A stretch of DNA of 64,000 nt from contig CALVDQ010000003.1 of the NCBI GenBank assembly GCA_944326325.1, positions 62,001 through 126,000 of the forward strand, in the 5' to 3' direction. The notes below the pieces were generated by a model, which searched no databases, was not told the origin of the DNA, and saw nothing but the letters and a program-made list of their open reading frames with translations. The position numbers were made by a program, and so were the translations under genes. Below are positions 50,373 through 58,697 of this stretch, piece after piece. The DNA is from an uncultured Bacteroidales bacterium. GTDB taxonomy: Bacteria; Bacteroidota; Bacteroidia; Bacteroidales; UBA932. Numbering within the stretch: the stretch's first letter is position 1; each line of letters starts with the position of its first letter.

Positions 50373-51554
50373 ATGAAACGTCAGACATTGCCATATTCAC
50401 TTATAGCGGCCGGACTCATGGCGACTTCCTGCCTGTGCTCCGGAGCAGGCGGAAGACAGGCCCCCGCGGCACCGGAAAGCCTTGAAACTGCCGGAACCGC
50501 AACTGCCGGCCATACGGAGGCCCCTGCCCCCCAGTCCCGGGAAAAGATCGGCGAAATTGTGGAATTCGACAAGACAATCCACAATTTCGGAGACGTAATG
50601 CTCAGTGACGGACCTCTGAGCTGTACATTTACCATGAAGAACATCAGCGACAAGCCGGTAGTAATCTACAATGTAGTGACTTCCTGCGGATGTACCGATG
50701 TCAAATGGACCAGGGAACCGGTGTTGCCGGGAAAGACCGGGACTATTTCTACAGTCTACACAAATGACGAAGGCCCTTACCCGTTCGACAAGAGCCTGAC
50801 GGCATACATTTCCGGGGTGGGAAAGCCGGTCATCCTGCGAATAAGGGGAATAGCACACGACAGGCAGCTCAGCCTCGAGGAACTGTACCCGGAGCGGCTT
50901 TTGTCCGTCGGGGTCAAGAGCATGGAGCTCAAGTGCGGGAACCTGGAACAGGGAGGCTCGCGCAGCGACGAGACCGGTATCGCGAACATGTCCGGATCGC
51001 CTGTCATGGTGACATTCACCAATGTCACTCCCGGGCTGAGCCTCAACGTCAGTCCAAACCCAGTACCGGCCAGAGGAGTAGCTTCCCTCCGCTTTACCGT
51101 TACCGCACAGGAAGGGGTATGGGGGAAGAACCTCTATTACGCCACGCCTGTAATCGACGGCAAGGAGGCCGGACGGCAGTTCTCCGTATACGCTTTCACC
51201 AGGGCGGATTTCAGCCGCCTCTCTCCGGAAGAGAGGGCTGCCGGAGCAAGACCCGTATTCGGCACCAACACCTGCACTGCAGGCAAACTGAAAAAAGGCG
51301 AGAAAGCCGTTGCTGAATTCAGGTTCACCAACGCCGGAAAAGAGGATTTCATGATCTACAAGGCTGACATCGACTGGCCTGGAGCATCAGCCGTCCTGCC
51401 GGGAAAAACAGGTTCAGGATATGAGGGCACGGTTAAAGTGACAGTGGATACCTCCGGTATGCCCGAAGGCGAAATGCTCGTCACGGCGACCCTGACCACC
51501 AACTCTCCGGCCCGGCCAATCGTAAATCTGTTCATCACAGGCTGGATCGAATAG
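50373..51554 (+). CDS. DUF1573-containing lipoprotein
   Basis: 393 residues. Signal ends at MATSC (Cys20), a loose lipobox. Residues about 65-165 are a DUF1573 domain with the hallmark VTSCGCTDVKW and HNFGDV; a second similar beta-sandwich lies at about 290-393 (FGTNTCTAGKLKKGEKAVAEF, core GKLKKGEKAVAEF). Ig-like fold, envelope protein of unknown role. The exporter gene starts 3 bases after its stop, so they are cotranscribed. Confidence 0.85.
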   Translation: MKRQTLPYSLIAAGLMATSCLCSGAGGRQAPAAPESLETAGTATAGHTEAPAPQSREKIGEIVEFDKTIHNFGDVMLSDGPLSCTFTMKNISDKPVVIYNVVTSCGCTDVKWTREPVLPGKTGTISTVYTNDEGPYPFDKSLTAYISGVGKPVILRIRGIAHDRQLSLEELYPERLLSVGVKSMELKCGNLEQGGSRSDETGIANMSGSPVMVTFTNVTPGLSLNVSPNPVPARGVASLRFTVTAQEGVWGKNLYYATPVIDGKEAGRQFSVYAFTRADFSRLSPEERAAGARPVFGTNTCTAGKLKKGEKAVAEFRFTNAGKEDFMIYKADIDWPGASAVLPGKTGSGYEGTVKVTVDTSGMPEGEMLVTATLTTNSPARPIVNLFITGWIE

Positions 51555-51557
51555 GCC

Positions 51558-52622
51558 ATGCTGCATCTGCTGCTTGACATCTTCCGGAATTCGGTACTTA
51601 TTACCGGGCTTGTCATCGTAATGATGATGCTGATAGAATCCCTGGACCTGGAATCGAAAGGCTCGTTTTTCGCGGGCCTGAGGAAGTCGCATACCGGACA
51701 GATAGTCTTTTCAGCCCTGCTCGGGCTGATACCGGGCTGCATAGGCGGCTTTGCCTCCGTGTCGCTCTATACCGGAGGCATACTGAGTTTCGGGGCACTT
51801 GCAGCCATGATGATAGCCTCGTGCGGGGACGAAGCCTTCATGATAATCGCCATGACCCCGGACAAGGCCATACCGCTTTTCATCCTTCTTTTTGTCATTG
51901 CCGTCGTATGCGGCCATGTAACAGACATGGTCATGAAAAAGGCTGGTATCAGGGATTTCAGGAACGGAGGCATAGGCAAGCCGCAGGCCTGCCATGTCCA
52001 TAACCATACACATGGCTGCGGAAGCTCCTCAAAAAGCCTTACATGGAAGAGGACGGTCATGTTCGCAGGAGTGATAATATTCATTGCAGCCCTCGTATCG
52101 GGAATACTTGACCATGACCACGCCACGATTCCCGGAGAGTCCCGGACTGCGGTCAACTTCCTCAGCGAAAAATGGATGCAGTATCTCTTCGCTGCATTCG
52201 GCGTCATTGTGCTCGTATTTCTGGTCTTCGCTTCTGACCATTTCGTGGACGAACATCTGTGGCACCATATTGTGAAGAGGCACCTCCCTGTCATCTTCTG
52301 CTGGACTGCCGGCATCCTGCTTCTCGTGGAACTCGGGCTCAGGCAGCTGGACATCGACAGTTGGATAAGCGACAACACGGCTCTGATGATACTTCTCGCT
52401 GCGGCCGTAGGGCTCATACCGGAATCCGGGCCGCACCTTATCTTCGTCACACTGTACGCCAGCGGGATCGTCCCGATGCCGGTGCTTCTCGCGAGCTGCA
52501 TATCCCAGGACGGACATTCCTCCCTGCCGCTTCTTGCCGAGGACAAAAAGAGCTTCGCCGCAGCGAAGCTCCTGAATTTTGCCATAGCTCTTATAGCCGG
52601 ATATACGGCCATGCTGCTTTAG
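51558..52622 (+). CDS. Putative 10-TM heavy-metal exporter (ArsP_2 / putative manganese transporter family)
   Basis: 354 residues with about ten hydrophobic segments in two related halves; LIPGCIGGFASVSLYTGG in the first half corresponds to LIPESGPHLIFVTLYASG in the second. Metal-binding-looking loops follow: HVHNHTHGCG (about 150-160) and ILDHDHA, plus DHFVDEHLWHH. The family is only predicted to export metals. The direct link to a DUF1573 lipoprotein gives no substrate. Confidence 0.78.
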   Translation: MLHLLLDIFRNSVLITGLVIVMMMLIESLDLESKGSFFAGLRKSHTGQIVFSALLGLIPGCIGGFASVSLYTGGILSFGALAAMMIASCGDEAFMIIAMTPDKAIPLFILLFVIAVVCGHVTDMVMKKAGIRDFRNGGIGKPQACHVHNHTHGCGSSSKSLTWKRTVMFAGVIIFIAALVSGILDHDHATIPGESRTAVNFLSEKWMQYLFAAFGVIVLVFLVFASDHFVDEHLWHHIVKRHLPVIFCWTAGILLLVELGLRQLDIDSWISDNTALMILLAAAVGLIPESGPHLIFVTLYASGIVPMPVLLASCISQDGHSSLPLLAEDKKSFAAAKLLNFAIALIAGYTAMLL

Positions 52623-52624
52623 CA

Positions 52625-54208
52625 TCATTGTCCGCTGTCGGACAATTTGTCGTACAGCAGCTCGAACTCATCCACAAGAAGGACACTTCCCTCCCCTCCG
52701 GTGAAATAGTCCCCGTATTTGCTGGCACATACCGTGATGACAATATATTTCGGTGTCCGTGTCAGGTCGCGGTACTCGAGAGGGACGGTAAATTCCTCGT
52801 AGCCCGGCATGTCGCTTGTCACTTCCGGCTCGAATTTTCCGTATGCAAGGACATAGTCTGCGTCGAAATCGACGAATGTCCCTTCGCTGGTATTGATCGT
52901 AAACGGCTTATCCCAGTCCGTAAGCAATATCTGGATCTGGCAGGTGTCCAGCCTTCCGAGCAGATCCGAATGGGCGTTATCAGTCTTGCTGATAAGTTCA
53001 GGCTGGTATTTGTACCACCCCCTCAAGGCCGTCGGACGCAACTGGAACTCGACTCCCCAGTCAAGATATGCCCCGGAAATACCCACCAGGTCTCCGAATT
53101 TCCCGGTATAGATATTTCCTGCGGCAAGTTTGCTGAACACGACATGGGTCTGAAGCCTTGCCGCACGTTTTCCGTCCCCTGCCACAGCGACATCTTCTTC
53201 TTCCGGTGTGGTAGGATTCACTCCGACTATGGATGAACCGGGGTTGGCGGAATCCCATATCCGATATTCCTGGCTAAGGTTCGGATACCAGACATTGCCG
53301 TCTTTGTACCAGTCATCGAAAGTCATGTTATGCAGCTGGATCTCGGCCCCTGTGGTAATGGTTACAGGGGCGGACCGGTAATCACCGGAATATGCCGCAA
53401 TCTCGTAGACTGTCTCCGGTTTCAGGCCGCCGACATACGCGGATATGGTTCCTCCGGAGACAACCAGATCAGCATCGGCGACCTCGGTCCAGTCCTCCGC
53501 CGCCGATGTCCGGTACCTGAACCCGACCTCGGTATCCGGAGCTGCGCTCCCCTCCAGCCACATCACCCTCGTCCCGGCCGCTGCGGAATTCACACTGGCC
53601 AGGATATCCGTAGTCTCGACGGAAAGGGTCCATTCCTCCGTGAAGTCATGATACCGCACCTCCACGGTCCTGTCGGTCTCGAAGGAAGTTATCTCCCCCA
53701 TCTCCGGACTGTATGAAGTTATATCCTCCGGTCCGAGCTTCATTTCCAGTATCCTGATGTTGCCCAGATCCGTACCTTCGGGCACCTTCGCCACGGCCGT
53801 GTGATTCACGGGATCTATCTCGGATGCACCGATCTGGCCCTCGACAGTGAATTCCCTCAGGATAGTCTGCTCGGCACTGATGGTCCATTCGTAGGTCTGG
53901 TACAGGTCAAGACTGACCTTGAGATCCGACCTCATGTCGAATACCCCTGGAAAGACAACGTCCGAAGTAGCGCCGTCCGTGTACACGACTTCTGAAATGA
54001 CGACGCTCCTTATGTCAGTGGCCTCGTCAAGATGGATGACGGCCGTCCTGTCCGCAGCATTTATATCCGATGCGCTGCAGGTGAATCCTTCCCCCGAAAT
54101 GGAAGTTATGGAAAGTTCCACTACAGGATAAGGTATGTCGTTACGTATACATGCCTGTACGGCAAGTACCGCAAGAAAAAGGATATTCCTCCCGATAAAT
54201 TTTCTCAT
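52625..54208 (-). CDS. PCMD-domain lipoprotein
   Basis: 527 residues. Signal with lipobox-like VQAC (Cys20). Residues about 30-190 are two Ig-like repeats (each ending in a YEWTISAEQ or EEWTLSVET strand), about 200-290 a fibronectin-like segment, and about 295-525 the PCMD (putative carbohydrate metabolism) jelly-roll, with NMTFDDWYKDGNVWYPN and LLVDEFELLYD at its ends. Last gene of an operon with two outer-membrane barrels. Likely surface-exposed and glycan-related, but no catalytic residues are known. Confidence 0.82.
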   Translation of the reverse strand: MRKFIGRNILFLAVLAVQACIRNDIPYPVVELSITSISGEGFTCSASDINAADRTAVIHLDEATDIRSVVISEVVYTDGATSDVVFPGVFDMRSDLKVSLDLYQTYEWTISAEQTILREFTVEGQIGASEIDPVNHTAVAKVPEGTDLGNIRILEMKLGPEDITSYSPEMGEITSFETDRTVEVRYHDFTEEWTLSVETTDILASVNSAAAGTRVMWLEGSAAPDTEVGFRYRTSAAEDWTEVADADLVVSGGTISAYVGGLKPETVYEIAAYSGDYRSAPVTITTGAEIQLHNMTFDDWYKDGNVWYPNLSQEYRIWDSANPGSSIVGVNPTTPEEEDVAVAGDGKRAARLQTHVVFSKLAAGNIYTGKFGDLVGISGAYLDWGVEFQLRPTALRGWYKYQPELISKTDNAHSDLLGRLDTCQIQILLTDWDKPFTINTSEGTFVDFDADYVLAYGKFEPEVTSDMPGYEEFTVPLEYRDLTRTPKYIVITVCASKYGDYFTGGEGSVLLVDEFELLYDKLSDSGQ

Positions 54209-54225
54209 GTTCCTTCCGAATTATT

Positions 54226-55071
54226 TTAGAGATGGACGTTGAAACCTATACCGATGTCAAGCAGGTTCAGTTTCCAGTTCATGCTCGTGGCAGTACGCCC
54301 CCCGGTATAGATCCCGGCTGCATCATGCTGGCGTATCTTGTTGTACGATATTCCTCCAAGGCCGAAGGACAGGTTGCAGCACAGTTTCGGCATGATATAC
54401 ACCGATACCCCCGCGCTGATGCCGAGTCGTGCCTGATAGTTGTTCGTATGCGTGGTGTTCGGTCCTGAGGAAGTATTGTAGGAAAACATCGAGTTCCCTG
54501 TCTTGTACGCAAGCTCAAGTTCAGCGAACAGGCCGAAGACTCCTTTCGGATCCACCCCGGCATAAGACCTCAGGAACACGCCCATGGTCGTCACCTGGCT
54601 CCTTAGCAATATGTCCGAGAGGGAAAGGTCCAGGTCGTCCGTCCCCAGATCCAGAGACACGTTGCCGAGATTGCCGTCCACCTTGGAATAGCCGAACCTC
54701 GTCCCGACACAAATATTGTCAGTGAAGAAATAGCCGACAGACGGATTCACAGTGATCACGCTGCCCTTGAAGTCGAGCCCGTCTATCATCAGCATCAGGT
54801 TCGTGTCATCGCTCGACAAGGTCCCGTAGGATACGTCAAGGCCTATTGCTATCTCGTTCTTATAGACATAAGTGATATCATTTATGCCCCTGTCTATCCT
54901 TTTCGAGACAGGCAGGAACTTGTCCTTGATATGCAGCCCGGCCAATGCGGAGTCCTCCGCCGCAAACAGGGAATCGGCAGCAGGCAGGAAGATACTGTCT
55001 GTACCGTTCCATGCGAACGACTGCCCGGCGGCTGCCAGGGCCAGAAAAATAGATATGATGAATTTTCTCAT
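54226..55071 (-). CDS. Outer-membrane beta-barrel protein (porin-like), paralogue of the next gene
   Basis: 281 residues with a cleavable signal. About 120 residues into the protein begin alternating amphipathic strands (SYGTLSSDD, VNPSVGYFFTDNICVGTRFGYSK, LRLGISAGVSVYIMPKLCCNLSFGLGG in part), ending in a hydrophobic residue pattern (IDIGIGFNVHL) expected for assembly by BamA. Similar in plan to the protein encoded at 55080-55853. Function unknown; gap of 8 bases to that gene. Confidence 0.78.
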   Translation of the reverse strand: MRKFIISIFLALAAAGQSFAWNGTDSIFLPAADSLFAAEDSALAGLHIKDKFLPVSKRIDRGINDITYVYKNEIAIGLDVSYGTLSSDDTNLMLMIDGLDFKGSVITVNPSVGYFFTDNICVGTRFGYSKVDGNLGNVSLDLGTDDLDLSLSDILLRSQVTTMGVFLRSYAGVDPKGVFGLFAELELAYKTGNSMFSYNTSSGPNTTHTNNYQARLGISAGVSVYIMPKLCCNLSFGLGGISYNKIRQHDAAGIYTGGRTATSMNWKLNLLDIGIGFNVHL

Positions 55072-55079
55072 AACCGTGT

Positions 55080-55853
55080 CTACAAATAAATGGCAAGACC
55101 CAGACCGATGCTGAGCAGATTGATCTTGAAATTCATGAGGCTCTCGTTACGTTTCCCTGTCTCCACCTGGTTGTGGATCTGTCTGACGGTCTGGAAGGTG
55201 ACACCCATCACGCCGACGTTGAGTTCAAGGGCGACGTCATTGGTGATGAAGGCCGCAATCCCCGGGGTGAAGTTCAATGTCGTGGAAAAGCTCGTCTCGT
55301 ATGTGCCCTTGACGGGGACATGGGCCATATACTTGGCCTGTGACCCTCCGAAAATCAGCTGGGCCTCACTGAAAAGGGCGAAGCGCTTGTTGTTTCCGAA
55401 CGGGATGTACTGTCTCCAGAACATCGATCCCTCGTAAGTGTGCTTGAGGGTATAATATGTGTCGACGTTGAGGGAAATGCCGGAATCGCCGCCGATGCTG
55501 ACACCGCCGTTGTCCACGCTGAGGAGGTTCCTGGAGTAGCCGAACTTCACGCCCACCACCATATTGTTCCGTATGGCATAGCCGAGCATCGGGGAAAACT
55601 TGACAGTATAACCTTCCGATTCCACATCATTGATTATTACGATATTGTACATATCGTTATTGTGGGTGGAAAAAGAGGCGGTAAGTCCCGTCAGCCACTG
55701 TCCTTTCGGGACGAAGACCTGGGACATATCCACCAGCCCCCTGTGGGACTTGTCCGGTTTCAGCGCATCCTCCCTCTCTTCCTGCTTTGCCTGGAGGAAG
55801 ATGGATGATGCCGCGGACAGCAGCAGAATGATAAATATTCTTTTCATCAACAA
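55080..55853 (-). CDS. Outer-membrane beta-barrel protein (porin-like)
   Basis: 257 residues. Signal peptide (MLMKRIFIILLLSAASSIFLQA in part), an acidic linker, then strands such as GQWLTGLTASFSTHNND, FSPMLGYAIRNNMVVGVKFGYSR and a C-terminal LLSIGLGLAIYL. The plan (VFVPKGQW..., SPMLGYAIRNNMVVGVKFGY) parallels the next gene, so the pair is a tandem duplication that has diverged. First gene of the barrel-barrel-PCMD operon. Confidence 0.78.
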   Translation of the reverse strand: MLMKRIFIILLLSAASSIFLQAKQEEREDALKPDKSHRGLVDMSQVFVPKGQWLTGLTASFSTHNNDMYNIVIINDVESEGYTVKFSPMLGYAIRNNMVVGVKFGYSRNLLSVDNGGVSIGGDSGISLNVDTYYTLKHTYEGSMFWRQYIPFGNNKRFALFSEAQLIFGGSQAKYMAHVPVKGTYETSFSTTLNFTPGIAAFITNDVALELNVGVMGVTFQTVRQIHNQVETGKRNESLMNFKINLLSIGLGLAIYL

Positions 55854-56047
55854 TATATAAATTCAACTTCGTCAGGATGCGGACAAAAGGACGGCCATGG
55901 AAGACACCCTGGAAAGGCATCCCCGGACACCATATACGGCAAAAGCATTGCCGTCAAGCAGCAATTACTTGGAATCAAAGCACTTATGAGACCTTTATAG
56001 AATCTTGTCCGTCTCATCCGGTTAAGATAAATTTGCATTAGCCGGGA
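55854..56047 (-). other. Long untranslated leader of the barrel/PCMD operon
   Basis: If transcription starts near 56041 as the promoter predicts, the mRNA has about 190 bases before the first ATG, the longest leader seen here. I find no open frame or recognisable riboswitch in it. Together with the parE upstream region this is the only stretch above 300 bases without a gene. Confidence 0.4.
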
Positions 56048-56078
56048 CAAATTTATACATTATTTTCCAATTTCCAAA
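56048..56078 (-). promoter_or_regulatory. Promoter of the barrel/PCMD operon
   Basis: On the minus strand TTTG (56078 to 56075), 19 bases, TAAATTTG (56055 to 56048): exact match in both boxes and ideal spacing. Confidence 0.65.
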
Positions 56079-56109
56079 TCACCGGATTATGCCATTGCCG
56101 GCACCGATT

Positions 56110-56139
56110 TTTGTTTCTCGCACTTTCTTTGTATTTTTG
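56110..56139 (+). promoter_or_regulatory. Promoter of the parE operon
   Basis: TTTG at 56110-56113, 18 bases, TATTTTTG at 56132-56139. Start near 56146, which favours the ATG at 56175 over the one at 56154. Confidence 0.65.
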
Positions 56140-56174
56140 CAGAATAATGCGCTTTGACGACACACATACCATAT

Positions 56175-58109
56175 ATGGCTGAAAACATCAACAGTAACAT
56201 CACGGGAAACAATGACATCGCCGAATACACCGACGACAATATCAAGACCCTGGAATGGAATGAACACATCAGGAAAAGGGCCGGGATGTACATCGGGAAC
56301 CTCGGAAGCGGATCGAACCCGGGAGACGGCATCTATGTCCTGCTGAAAGAAATCATAGACAACTCCATCGATGAGTTCTCGTCCGGCTTCGGAAAGAACA
56401 TAGCCGTCACTATAGAAGGAAGGGAGGTGACAGTAAGGGACTTCGGGCGCGGAATCCCCCTCGACTCGGTAGTGAAGGCCACCAGCAACCTGAATACCGG
56501 AGGAAAGTTCGACAACAAAGCCTTCAAGAAGTCTGTCGGACTTAACGGAGTAGGTACCAAGGCAGTAAACGCCCTCTCGGAATACTTCTACATCGAATCC
56601 TTCAGGAACGGGGAATCTTCGTTCGCGGAATACTCGAGAGGAAACCTGACTGCCTCCGGGAAGCACGAGACAAAGGAGAAGAACGGAACCCTGGTAAGAT
56701 ATATCGCCGATCCCGAACTTTTCGGGGACTTCAGCTACAACCTCGAATTCGTAGAGACTTCCCTGAAGAACTATTCCTATCTGAAAAGGGGACTTACGCT
56801 GACCCTCAACGGCACTGCATACACCTCGAAGAACGGACTCCTGGACCTTGTGAACGACAATATGTCCGACGAGCCGCTCTACCCTCCTATCCATCTCGAA
56901 GGCGAGGACATCGAAGTGGTGATCACACACAGCAACAGCTATGGGGAGAACATAGCGTCTTTCGTGAACGGACAGAATACCCGGGACGGAGGCACCCACC
57001 TCGCTGCCCTGCGCGAAGCCGTGGTCAAGACCCTGAAAGAATTCTACAAGAAGGACTATGCGCCGGAAGACATACGCCAGGGTATAGTCGGGGCCATAAG
57101 CATCGGCATACAGGAGCCGCGCTTCGAGTCCCAGACCAAGATCAAGCTCGGCTCCACCTACCTCTGGGAGGAATCCAGGAAAGACGAGGATGGCAATACC
57201 GTCATAGAGAGGGGCCCTACCATCAGGAGCTATGTCAATGACTTCATAAAGACCAATCTCGACAACTACCTGCACATCCACAAGGACACTGCAGCCGCCA
57301 TCCAGGAGAAAATCAACGCATCCGAACAGGAAAGGAAAGAGATCTCCGGAATACAGAAAAAGACAAGGGAACGCAGCAAGCGGGCCAACATATACAACAA
57401 GAAGCTCCGCGACTGCAGCATACACTACAACGACAAGCTGCCGGCCGCAAAAGTGGAACTTGCCGAAAAGACAAGCATATTCATCACCGAAGGAGATTCT
57501 GCGAGCGGTACCATCACCAAGGCTCGCAATGCCAATACGCAGGCGGTCTTCAGCCTCAGGGGAAAGCCGGTGAACTGCTACAAGGTCAGCCGCAAGAAAG
57601 TTGCCGAAAACGAGGAGCTCAACCTCCTGATAAACGCACTCGGAGTAGAGGATGACATGGCGGATCTGAGATACAACAACATCATAGTCGCGACCGATGC
57701 CGATGACGACGGGATGCACATCAGGATGCTGGTACTGACATTCTTCCTGAAATATTATCCGGAACTGGTAAGGCGCGGCCACGTGTACATACTCCAGACC
57801 CCCCTCTTCCGGGTCAGGAACAAGAAGGATGTCAGATACTGCTACAATGCAGAAGAAAGGGATGCGGCAGTGAAAGCCCTCAAGGGCGGGATACAGATCA
57901 CCAGGTTCAAAGGTCTCGGTGAAATTTCCGACAGCGAGTTCAGGGAATTCATCGGGGAGAACATCCGTCTTGACACCGTAAGCATAAACGAAGAAGAATC
58001 CATCGCTGACCTACTTGAATTCTACATGGGCGACAACACCATCGACAGGCAGAACTTCATCAGGCAGAACCTGAAGTCGGAAGAAGAGCTCGATGACATA
58101 AACATCTGA
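56175..58109 (+). CDS. parE: DNA topoisomerase IV subunit B
   Basis: 644 residues from MAENINSN. GHKL ATPase domain (EIIDNSIDEFSSG, VRDFGRGIPLD, VGLNGVGTKAVNAL), transducer domain and TOPRIM domain with ITEGDSASGTITKARNANTQ and DADDDGMHIR. The serine-rich EGDSASG with NTQAVFSLRGKP marks the Bacteroidota ParE rather than GyrB (EGDSAGG). Decatenates daughter chromosomes with ParC; parC is not adjacent. Followed 10 bases later by an acyltransferase gene. Confidence 0.92.
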   Translation: MAENINSNITGNNDIAEYTDDNIKTLEWNEHIRKRAGMYIGNLGSGSNPGDGIYVLLKEIIDNSIDEFSSGFGKNIAVTIEGREVTVRDFGRGIPLDSVVKATSNLNTGGKFDNKAFKKSVGLNGVGTKAVNALSEYFYIESFRNGESSFAEYSRGNLTASGKHETKEKNGTLVRYIADPELFGDFSYNLEFVETSLKNYSYLKRGLTLTLNGTAYTSKNGLLDLVNDNMSDEPLYPPIHLEGEDIEVVITHSNSYGENIASFVNGQNTRDGGTHLAALREAVVKTLKEFYKKDYAPEDIRQGIVGAISIGIQEPRFESQTKIKLGSTYLWEESRKDEDGNTVIERGPTIRSYVNDFIKTNLDNYLHIHKDTAAAIQEKINASEQERKEISGIQKKTRERSKRANIYNKKLRDCSIHYNDKLPAAKVELAEKTSIFITEGDSASGTITKARNANTQAVFSLRGKPVNCYKVSRKKVAENEELNLLINALGVEDDMADLRYNNIIVATDADDDGMHIRMLVLTFFLKYYPELVRRGHVYILQTPLFRVRNKKDVRYCYNAEERDAAVKALKGGIQITRFKGLGEISDSEFREFIGENIRLDTVSINEEESIADLLEFYMGDNTIDRQNFIRQNLKSEEELDDINI

Positions 58110-58119
58110 TTTTTTTAAT

Positions 58120-58671
58120 ATGTGGAGAAAATTTTGCGGTTTTTTATTGAAGATACTCGGCTGGACGGCCGACAGTGATCCCGTACCTGAGAAGAAATGC
58201 ATAATCCTCGGTGTACCGCACACGTCAATATGGGATTTCGCCATATCCTACCTTTACTATACTTCCGTAGGAGGCAAGGCCTACGTCATGATTAAAAAGG
58301 ACTTTTTCATAGGGCCTCTCGGATGGCTGCTCAGGTCTCTGGGCGGTCTCCCTGTAGACAGGAAGAATCCGACAAGCCTGGTGCTCAGCGTAATCCATGA
58401 AATGAACAAAGTGGACAGGCTGCATATCGCCATAGCCCCCGAAGGCACGCGGAAACCGGTCAGGAGATGGAAGACAGGATTCCATACCATCGCGAAAGAG
58501 ACCGGCGTACCGGTGTACCTCGGATATTTCGACTGGGGTACAAAGCATGTGGGACGAGGCGAGAAAATAGAACTGACGGATGACGCGAAAGCGGACATGA
58601 AACGCATACAGGAAATCTACGAAAGCATGCACCTGACAGGCAAGTTCCCTGAGAACTACATTACACACTGA
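58120..58671 (+). CDS. PlsC-like 1-acyl-glycerol-3-phosphate acyltransferase family protein
   Basis: 183 residues. Catalytic HX4D is HTSIWD (about residue 32-37); block III is APEGTRKPVRRWKTGF; block II is the short GLPVDRK. Smaller than typical PlsC (about 240) but of the length seen in Bacteroidota relatives that acylate lysophospholipids or aminolipids. Co-transcribed with the acyl-CoA ligase gene 26 bases downstream, which could supply its acyl donor. Confidence 0.88.
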   Translation: MWRKFCGFLLKILGWTADSDPVPEKKCIILGVPHTSIWDFAISYLYYTSVGGKAYVMIKKDFFIGPLGWLLRSLGGLPVDRKNPTSLVLSVIHEMNKVDRLHIAIAPEGTRKPVRRWKTGFHTIAKETGVPVYLGYFDWGTKHVGRGEKIELTDDAKADMKRIQEIYESMHLTGKFPENYITH

Positions 58672-58697
58672 CGCCACTCAATTATCAATCAAAAGGA

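Noticed and set aside
56079..57782. 567-codon minus-strand frame
   Set aside because: It is the antisense of parE, lacks any family resemblance, and arises from the codon bias of parE.
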